Below are positions 57,250-64,000 of a stretch of 64,000 nt of DNA, piece by piece. The notes under the pieces were generated by a model. That model saw only the letters and a list, made by a program, of their open reading frames with translations. It searched no databases and was not told the DNA's origin. Source of the stretch: Datura wrightii (lineage: Eukaryota > Streptophyta > Magnoliopsida > Solanales > Solanaceae); NCBI GenBank assembly GCA_035772735.1, contig JASDFA010000001.1:75666001-75730000 (forward strand), written 5' to 3'. The translations under genes and the position numbers were made by a program. The number at the start of each line of letters is the position of its first letter. Position 1 is the first letter of the stretch.

Positions 57250-57995
57250 AGAATAGAGGGGGAAGATCACTGAATTCATATAGAAAGATGGAGAAACACT
57301 AGCTCAAGCATGGGAACATTACAAGGGTTACATCAGGGTTTGTCCACACCACATGCAACCTAAGGAGATAATTGGGCATAACTTCATTAAGGTTTTGAAG
57401 CCTGAGTCTAAAATACTCCTTATAGCTACTGCACAGGGAAAGATTCTGTCCAAATATTTTTATGAAATTGAGGCTCTCTTTAACCTCATGTCTACGGGGA
57501 TTCAGGATTATCAAGACTCAGGCAGAGGATTTGCAGCAGCAAAGGTGTTGCAAAAGCTTGAGGTGGATGGTGTAGCACTGATCAGGGCAGACATTAGCTA
57601 GTTGGTGAATGCGATCAGTAAGTTGGTGACCACACCAGCAGGAGGCCAAGTGCAGCAGGTACAAATTCCACCACCATTATGTTAGGCGTGTGGAGAAGGC
57701 CACGCCTATTAAGATTGTCCTCTTAATCCTGAGTCTATATATTTTGTGGGACAAGAAGGTCGTGGTTGAGGGTTTGTAGGTAATAGCTATAATCAGGATA
57801 CTAGAATGGAGAAAATCCCCATGGAGAGGGAATCAAAATTTCTAAAGGCCCCAAAACACTTATTAAAGGCCACAGGGCCAGCAACATAGTAGTTCTCTTA
57901 AGGAGACAATGAAGCAATGGATGGTGCAACAGATGCAAGTGGTAAATGAAATGCAAAAGTCCATCCATGAGCTTGAAAGGAAAATGGGGAAATTA
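57250..57995 (+). pseudogene. Element H gag, C-terminal part
   Basis: Gag resumes after C. Around 57353-57600 in one frame: MQPKEIIGHNFIKVLKPESK, then LSKYFYEIEALFNLMS. The zinc knuckle at about 57679-57716 reads C-stop-A-C, GEGH, AY-stop-DC, so the CX2CX3HX4C spacing is kept but two stops lie in it. At 57909-58060 a helical stretch (WMVQQMQVVNEMQKSIHELE, then GKLALQQNN) precedes the protease linker. Confidence 0.8.
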
Positions 57996-58231
57996 GCCCT
58001 ACAGCAGAACAATAGACCACAGGGGGCACTCTCGGGTAATACCGAGATGAACCCCAAGGAAAACATATATGCTATTTTCTTGTGCAGTGGTAAGGAGCTG
58101 GGTGAGGTTATCCCCAGAAAAGAAAAAGTTGATGAGGAATAGGCCACGAAATCTAAGACTGAGGTAGGGATGTCTAGCAACCCATAATAAAAAATTGTAG
58201 TAGCTAGACCCCCTCCCCATTTCCTCAAAGG

Positions 58232-58993
58232 TTGAAGAAAAAGACAGAGGACACAACCTATAGTAAGTTTCTTGAGTTTTTGAAGCAGGTTCATATGAAT
58301 ATTTTGTTGGTGGAGCTTTTGCAGGAAGTTCCAAAGTACGCCAGGTATCTCACGGATATTGTGGCCAATAAGAAAAGGCCTACCGAGTTTAAAATTGTGT
58401 CTCTTATAGAAGAGCGCAGTTCCCAAATCAAGAACAAAATTCCTAAAAAGTTAAAGGATCCTGGGAGTTTCATTGTTCCTGTCACTATTGGAAGCAAGAA
58501 TGTTGGTTTAGCTTTATATGATTTGGGTGCAAGCATCAATTTGATGCCTGCGTCCCTATTTGGAACAGTAGGATTGGGTGAACCACGTCCTACCACAACG
58601 ATGTTGTAGCTTGTAGATTGTTCTCTGGCCTATCCCGAAGGAATCAATGAAGATGTCTTGATTAAGGTAGGACCTTTAATACCGCCGATAGACTTTATAA
58701 TCCTGGACTATAAGGCAGATGCAACAGTTCTCCTTATTCTAGGTAGAGGATTTTTAGCCACCACCGACACAATCATACATGTTTAGTCGAGCAAGATGTT
58801 TATGAGAGTAAACGGTCAGAAAGCAGTGTTTGAAGTGTTCAGAGCAGCACGAATGACACCTCATTATGAGGACTTCAAGGTCAAGCCGGCAGGAGAATTT
58901 GGAGGTTACAATCAGTTAGTGGAGCAGCAAGTGCTGCATGAAAGTTTAGCATATCCTTGGTATGGTGACAAATCCACTAGGATAAAGGAGTGA
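58232..58993 (+). pseudogene. Element H aspartic protease (broken)
   Basis: Linker TYSKFLEFLKQVHMNILLVE, VPKYARYLTDIVANKKRP, then KDPGSFIVPVTIGSKNVGLA and the active-site region YDLGASINLMPASLFG (Asp of DLGA kept, the usual preceding Cys is Tyr). A stop at 58607-58609 (CAG to TAG) is followed by a further in-frame block with FIILDYKADATVLLILGRGF and, after another stop at 58786, a readable tail to the natural stop at 58991-58993. Similar in length and order to F's protease. Confidence 0.82.
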
Positions 58994-59009
58994 CAGGGAC
59001 CAAAGTTTT

Positions 59010-59055
59010 GTCAGGACGTTAAATCAGGCGCTGCATGGGATGCAACCCATGAATG
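59010..59055 (+). other. Hairpin motif after gag-pro (H copy)
   Basis: ACGTTAAATCAGGCGCTG then CATGGG-ATGCAA-CCCATG (59034-59051), a perfect 6-bp stem. Compared with F (CTTGGG/CCCAAG) one base pair is changed on both sides (T-A to A-T). It lies 40 bp after the protease stop. Confidence 0.78.
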
Positions 59056-59259
59056 TCATGCCACAACTCTAACTAAGGCATTTGGTGGGAGGCAGCCGAT
59101 CCTTTTTAACATTTTGTATGTTTTTATTTATTTTGTATAGACGAACAAGGCGTAAGAACAAAATGGAACAATTAGCTAAAATGTGATAGTCTGGGGTGAG
59201 ATGTCTAGCATGGGACACTAGGAGTTAAATCCTAGAAGAAGAAAATTTTGTCAGGTGAG

Positions 59260-59584
59260 GCTATAGGGGGCGCGTCGCGCCAACCCCTATCTCTGGAGGA
59301 TTTTTTTTCTAAGTGTGTGGTGAGATAGAGGGGGCGGAGCACCCGAGTCTTGATGGACGAAAATTATTGGTCCATTTGAGTCAATGACTCAAAAGACCTT
59401 AAAATTACATAAAAGACCATGCCCCACCTTTTATTTAAAGTCTCATTCATCCTTTTCCATCAAAAAGTTGAAAAATAAAAAAATAAAAATTCCTCTCTCC
59501 CCCATAAAGTCGTAGCTCCCATTTCCTCTCCCCTCCGTTGTTGTCTTCTCCAACAAGTTGGTGAAGCTGTCATCTTCAACTCAA
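59260..59584 (+). promoter_or_regulatory. LTR-like promoter and first untranslated exon of H ORF2
   Basis: The stretch around 59310-59365 (CTAAGTGTGTGGTGAGATAG, GGGGGCGG) resembles H's own LTR near 63749-63805 (CTAAGTATATGATGAGATAG, GAGGGGCGG). A TATA-like TTATTTAAAG lies at 59431-59440. A pyrimidine-rich leader follows and ends at a splice donor CAA|GTAAGT at 59584/59585. Inference from pattern only. Confidence 0.45.
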
Positions 59585-60324
59585 GTAAGTATATTTCTTC
59601 TCTGTTATTTGATTAATGATGCAAGAATTCTCCACACCCTTCTTCCCTAAGATTTAGAACCCAAAATCATCGTTGTTGGTGAAAAACTCAAAATTCATGT
59701 TTTGGATTTTATGAGCTTAAAGTCTTAAATTCTTTCATGATTGTATGTTATCTTTGTTGGGGTAGCTTGACTCTTGGTAGAATATGGTGATTTAAACTTT
59801 TGGAGATGATGGGGTTGGTAAATTGAATTCTTGAATGTTGGTGGATATGTGCATTAATTGTAGAGAGAGAAAGTACATGAAGCTTTGAATTCTTGAATGT
59901 GATAAATGCTTGAGTTGGTGAAATTCTTAATTAATTCATGTCGAATGGTAGTAAATTATTTATTGTTGGTTGATTGAATTGAATATTGTTACTCCATTAC
60001 ATGAATTACTTGAATTATGAATTGGATAAGGAAAGTGAGAAGGATAGCCTAGATAGTGCATTCTTGATTAAAAGGTAAAAGCTAGAGAAGAGTTGAAAAA
60101 AAAAAGAAAAATTCATGAACTTTGTGGTAGTATGGAGTAGTGAATTAACTTGAATAGTTGATACTGGATGATGATGTGGTATGTCTTGAGTACCCTATTG
60201 GACAAATTCTCACATGTATGCTAGCAAATTAAGTGTGAGGTGAATTTGCACCTTCAACACTTAACTAGTTAGCCATTTGGTTCAAAAACTAATTTTGTAA
60301 TGTTGTTGATTTTGTGCTCGATAG
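59585..60324 (+). other. Candidate 5'-UTR intron of H ORF2
   Basis: Donor GTAAGTATAT at 59585, acceptor GCTCGATAG at 60324, 740 bp, AT-rich, starting T-rich after the donor and ending six bases before the position of the ORF2 start codon. No coding frame inside. Typical plant intron composition. Confidence 0.5.
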
Positions 60325-60329
60325 GTACC

Positions 60330-61561
60330 GTGGCACCAAAATGAAAGGAGGTGGTTGTTGCTGATCAAAGCCTCAAGAGGGGTAGACCAGGCAAAATGGG
60401 AGCTAGTTCTTCGGCTTCCAAAGCAGGCCCCACAAGGAGATTCGGAGCAAAAGCGGTAGAGCATCATGGGCTTACTTGGTTTAACACTCAAAAAGAAGCC
60501 AAGTATGCAATTGAGAACTAGATAGATGAGGGCCTCTTTGCACTTGAGTTCCCAGCTATTCGGGGCAAGATACGGAGTTGGGAGCTAGTTATATCGTTAA
60601 TGAGCCGGAGAGGTGCAACCTCACTTTGGTGAGGGAATTCTACGCAAATTGGGATACCTCATCCAGAGAGAGCACTAAGGTCAAGATCAAAGGTCAGGTG
60701 GTGCGATTCACAGCTGAAAGGTTCAATGCCTTCTTAGAGACACCTGCAGTAGAGCCTTCAGAGTATTTCATCTTGGTGGAGAAGCTGCCATACAAAGACA
60801 TTTTCCATACTTTGTATGGTGAAGACTCATCCACTCGATGGGTGAGGGATCATAATGGCACCCATTCCACACTTGCATTTGCTTATTTGAATAGGGAGGC
60901 AAAGGTGTGGGTGAAGCTGGTGTGTGTTGTCTTTCTCCCTAGGACATATTTAATAGAGGTGACTCGCGAGCGGATTGTCTTGGTGTACATGTTGATGAAG
61001 GGGATACTGGTTAATTTTCGTGCTATGATTTGTGACAATATGAGGAGATCACAAGCCAATTGTAAATAAAAATATTGTCATGGCAGTGTCTTGACCATGT
61101 TCTTGAGAAAGATAGATATTGAGGAGAAGGATGTAGACCTTGTTTTACCTTTGGTAGGATACTTGGCTAGAAAGATGACAAACATTACAAAGGTGAAGGA
61201 GACTGCCCCTTTCACAGGCCCTTCTCTTACTATCTTTGATTGTCAAGCCCGAGATGAGGGTTGGCAGATTCATATGTTTTGGAGGCTGGAATTACATCTA
61301 AAGAAAGGAGGTCAACCTGCCACTACATAGGAGATGACAGCTTTAGAGGCATGGTACCCACTCACAGAAAGTGCTATGATGATGTGCTGAGTGGGCTCAA
61401 CTTTTGAGGAGCCGCTTGATGATGATGAGGCTACAGTCCTTACTGATGGTGTTGATAACTTTGATATGGAGGATGATGATGATTCTACTATAGGTGCCAT
61501 GCAAGTTTATGGTTAAGATGATGACGAGGTTGAGGAGTACAATCACGAGGATGATGCTTAG
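60330..61561 (+). pseudogene. Element H ORF2: putative plant transposon protein-like (start lost)
   Basis: The expected start MAPK is GTG GCA CCA AAA, so the ATG is lost. The body is open at 60578-61066 and 61091-61327. Blocks: WFNTQKEAKYAIEN (60478-60520), CNLTLVREFYANWDTS, VKIKGQVVRFTAERFNAFLE, STLAFAYLNREAKVWVKLVC, IEVTRERIVLVYMLMKG, and LPLVGYLARKM in the second half. The end is strongly acidic (PLDDDEAT, DMEDDDDST, DDDEVEEYNHEDDA). No transmembrane segment or signal peptide seen, so not an env. G has the homologue. The domain resembles Pfam 'putative plant transposon protein' (from memory). Function unknown. Confidence 0.75.
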
Positions 61562-63304
61562 CAACCGAAGAAGTTTCTCTTCTCTCCCTTTATGATGTGG
61601 TTGTGTGTGCACTAAGGTCAGTTCACCTTTTTAAGTATGGGGTGGAGGAAAGTTAGATTCATGTTGTTCTTTAATTGCTATATTTCTAGGTCGTAGCATT
61701 ATTATGTCGTTCTTCATAGCAGTAGCTTGGTGATTCATAGGTCATGGGTTGTAATATCTAGTATGGTGATGTTGACTTGGATGCCTAGGATATTTTACTT
61801 GTTGTTCGTCTTGACTATGTTATGTTTGGTTGCTTTATTTTGGAGTAAATTTTTAATTCTTGTTTTGTTTTGTTTGATTCATTGTAGTCATAGAGTAATA
61901 ACGTTACCCTATGATAGATGGATGATGACAATCTTAAGGGAAGTTTTGTCACATTTTTTTTATTTTTTAGGATTGGGTCATAGGTCATCTACTTGTATGC
62001 TTGTTGATATTCTACTTAGCCACAATGCTAGAGTAAATAGAGTAGTCATCTTGATTGCATGAGTTAGAATCCTTGAGAGACGCACATATCTCTTTAATTT
62101 TACTCAATATATCCTTAGGGATTAGTTATGAATTTAGCTTATCATTCAATATGATTGTGTAAATGTGTAACTATCGAAACTGATTAGATTCTTGTTGCCA
62201 TGAGAGGCGAGAAGAATTGGTTTGTATGTATTTATTGTAGTATCTAGAAATTGCCTTAGTGTATGTAGGATAACTAGTTGGTAGGGAGTTGAGTGATGAT
62301 CAAGGCATTTCTTTGAAGAAGCCATTTGTTTCCTCTAATTGTTTTACATTCCTAGTCGTTCTCCCTCGTTACCCCCTTTGAGCTTAAAAACCTTATTCTT
62401 TCTTAGCCTCAATAGTAGCTTAATCCATTTTTTTCTATACCTTAGACTTATTGATCCAAAGTAGTCTTAGGTACTTTGTGACTTGAAAGTTAAGGTCCAC
62501 CGAAGTATAAGGTTAAGGGAAAAAGAAAAAAGTTATAGTAAGGAAAGAAAAATAAGAAGAAGGGGTGCCCATAAAAATTTGTGTTAACTGCTTGCTACTA
62601 GGGAATTGAAAAAGAGAGCTTTAGTTACAAAATCCTTAGTTATTCTATGGTTAGAATACTAGAAGTCGAGTAGTGAAAAATGGGATATGAAAGGAAAATG
62701 AAAGGGTGAGTATAGGGAAGGTGGAAAAGCAAGAAAAAAGGTGGTGGAAAAGTAAAGTGAAATATGTCTTAAAAGCGCTTAGGGTGGTAGTCACTATAAG
62801 ATGAAATATCAATCCTACTCGTCCGTTACCGACATTACAACCAAGAAAAGTTCTTGTGATCTTAATCTCTTGAAGCAATTAGGTAGTCTTAATGTACATG
62901 AAGGGCAAGCCTATGGTATGTTGCATATGTGCATTAACTCATTTGTGAGTGCGAGTGTACCTTAGTTATTGTGTTTCATGTCTTAGATTGATGAAGTTGA
63001 TAGAGGAACATCACTAAGAGTGAGGGGCACAAGATGTCTAATTCGGTGTACTACTTTTTGCATGTGTCACACTTAATCATGTTGGTCCTTTGTGTTGAAA
63101 AGTTGAGCCATTTATAAAGGTTGTGTCTTCTTGATTGTGAAATCTTTCTATGTGCTTTATTGTGAATTTTTGTATGATTCTGTATGCTCCATGCAACTTG
63201 GTTGGGTACGAGTTGATAGAGGTGTCAAGTATGATGATGAAACATGAGTTTAGGTGTGTTCTAAGGACTATTCGAGGATGAACAATGGTTTAAATGTGGA
63301 ATGA
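61562..63304 (+). other. Element H 3' non-coding region with polypurine tract
   Basis: About 1.74 kb without a usable frame. Blocks shared with F in the same order: AAGTATGGGGTGGAGG (61635-61650), GATAGATGGATGATGACAAT (61912-61931), CTTATTCTTTCTTAGCCTC near 62400, AAAGCGCTTAGGGTGGTAG at 62772, TACCGACATTACAACCAAG near 62827. Before the LTR: TTCGAGGATGAAC (63271-63283) and TTTAAATGTGGAATGA. Confidence 0.75.
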
Positions 63305-64000
63305 TGATGTTGGGAAAACTTTTATGCCCATTTCCATGTTTGTACCCATATTTTATCATTTTTTGAGTTCGTAATCCTTAATTTATGGTTAAATACATGC
63401 ATGTGGGTGTTTTATGTGCTAAGAAATGATTTGAGTTGACTTGAATATGAAACTAAGAAAAATGGGCTCACAATGATGCAAGAAATGAATATTTGATAAT
63501 CTCACGGGTTTGATGCTATAGCTGGCACACTGCACCATGTCCCGAACTTTAGAGAACAAAATCTCAGTTTGGTTCTATGGCTAGCGCAACTCAAACTTCA
63601 GAGAATCGCACTTCAAAAATATGGCGAGATGAGTGGTGCTTCACACCAGAGGTGTACAGACTTTGAGAAATTTGACGAACACTTTGGCGAGATGAAGGAG
63701 GCAACACGTTAGACCCTATCTGAACCTGAAATTACTAAGAATTTGACTAAGTATATGATGAGATAGGAGGGGCGGTGTGCCAGAGCCATTCCCTGACCAA
63801 AAATGTTGATTTTAAAGCCAAGTCTGAAGGGAAGAAAGGTCATTTGAAGGCTCATATATAAATATAAGCCTTAGGTTATTTGTTAAGTAGTTTTGGACTT
63901 CTATGAAGCAGTCTTTACTCATTTTTATTCTGTAGTTCATTCATGAAAGATTGTAAGCCGTTTGGAAGGAAGATAAGGTTCTACAACTAGGTTTCCTCTT
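63305..64000 (+). repeat. Element H 3' LTR, first 696 bp (runs off the window)
   Basis: Begins TGATGTTGGGAAAAC, like F's TGATCTTGGG. Contains GATGAGATAGGAGGGGCGG (63760-63778) and a TATA box ATATATAAATATAAG (63853-63867). The corresponding start of the 5' LTR is not present in the window. Confidence 0.8.

Larger units (their letters stand above)
46069..64000 (+). mobile_element. Element H: Tat/Athila-like gag-protease + ORF2 element, interrupted by C
   Basis: Order on the plus strand: truncated 5' LTR (to 46778), tRNA-Asp primer site (46785-46800), gag (46912-47397, resumed 57255), protease (58232-58993), hairpin (59034-59051), promoter-like region and intron (59260-60324), ORF2 (60330-61561), 3' non-coding region, 3' LTR from 63305 past the window end. 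Element C (9.85 kb) sits in gag with duplication AGAAC/AGAAT. No RT or integrase. Without C the element is about 9 kb plus the missing LTR part. Confidence 0.88.

Noticed and set aside
57863..58426. 187-codon open frame on minus strand
   Set aside because: Antisense to H's gag-protease; the plus strand carries the recognisable domains.
60330..61561. ORF2 as an envelope gene
   Set aside because: Some Athila-like elements carry an env-like ORF downstream, but I see no signal peptide, transmembrane anchor or glycoprotein features, and the motifs fit the plant transposon-protein family better.
63905..64000. Possible host gene at the right edge
   Set aside because: The sequence continues H's 3' LTR (TATA box at 63853 and leader), with no coding pattern.

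Overview
The window is intergenic plant DNA. I see no host protein-coding gene, tRNA, rRNA or organelle insert. Nearly every base can be assigned to LTR retrotransposons of the Ty3/gypsy (Metaviridae-type) group, all carrying stops, frameshifts or truncations. Two kinds occur. (1) Chromoviruses of the Tekay/Del type: LTRs of 2.1-2.5 kb, an initiator-Met-tRNA primer site, one gag-pro-RT-RNaseH-IN frame and a C-terminal chromodomain. (2) Tat/Athila-like elements with a tRNA-Asp primer site that carry only gag and protease; two of them have, instead of RT and integrase, a second ORF resembling the 'putative plant transposon protein' family. The dominance of Tekay/Del elements and the look of the LTRs suggest a Solanaceae genome (pepper-like or Solanum), but this is inference from general knowledge, not a search.

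Layout, left to right (element letters are mine). Element A (chromovirus, minus): internal part 1-3416 and 5896-6002, 5' LTR split into 6003-6386 and 15843-17959. A solo LTR sits in A's leader (3417-5895, TSD CTCCC). Element B (complete chromovirus, plus, 6387-15837, TSD CATAA) sits in A's LTR. Element D (chromovirus, plus, 17960-25675) has only the last 121 bp of its 5' LTR in view because A interrupts it. Element E (chromovirus, minus, 25676-39279) begins in mid-pol at D's edge; its 5' LTR is split by element F (gag-pro element, plus, 30917-38409, TSD ATTGA, LTRs of 1512 bp each). E in turn abuts the 3' non-coding region of element G (gag + ORF2 element, minus, 39280-44550).

The right part starts with a truncated LTR (44551 to about 46068), followed by element H (gag-pro + ORF2 element, plus, about 46069 to beyond 64000). 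H's gag is interrupted by the complete chromovirus C (plus, 47398-57249, TSD AGAAC/AGAAT). The left side is therefore an onion, G containing E containing D containing A containing B, with F also in E, and H containing C.

The most interesting material is in F, G and H. They share a hairpin directly after gag-pro with a compensated stem change, a long conserved 3' non-coding region with a block of about 60 bp kept in all three, and a repeated polypurine-like motif. In G and H there is also an ORF2 with an acidic tail and its own LTR-like promoter region. Element E carries, inside its gag zinc-knuckle region, a fragment of about 170 bp that looks like a pararetrovirus (Caulimoviridae-like) reverse transcriptase.
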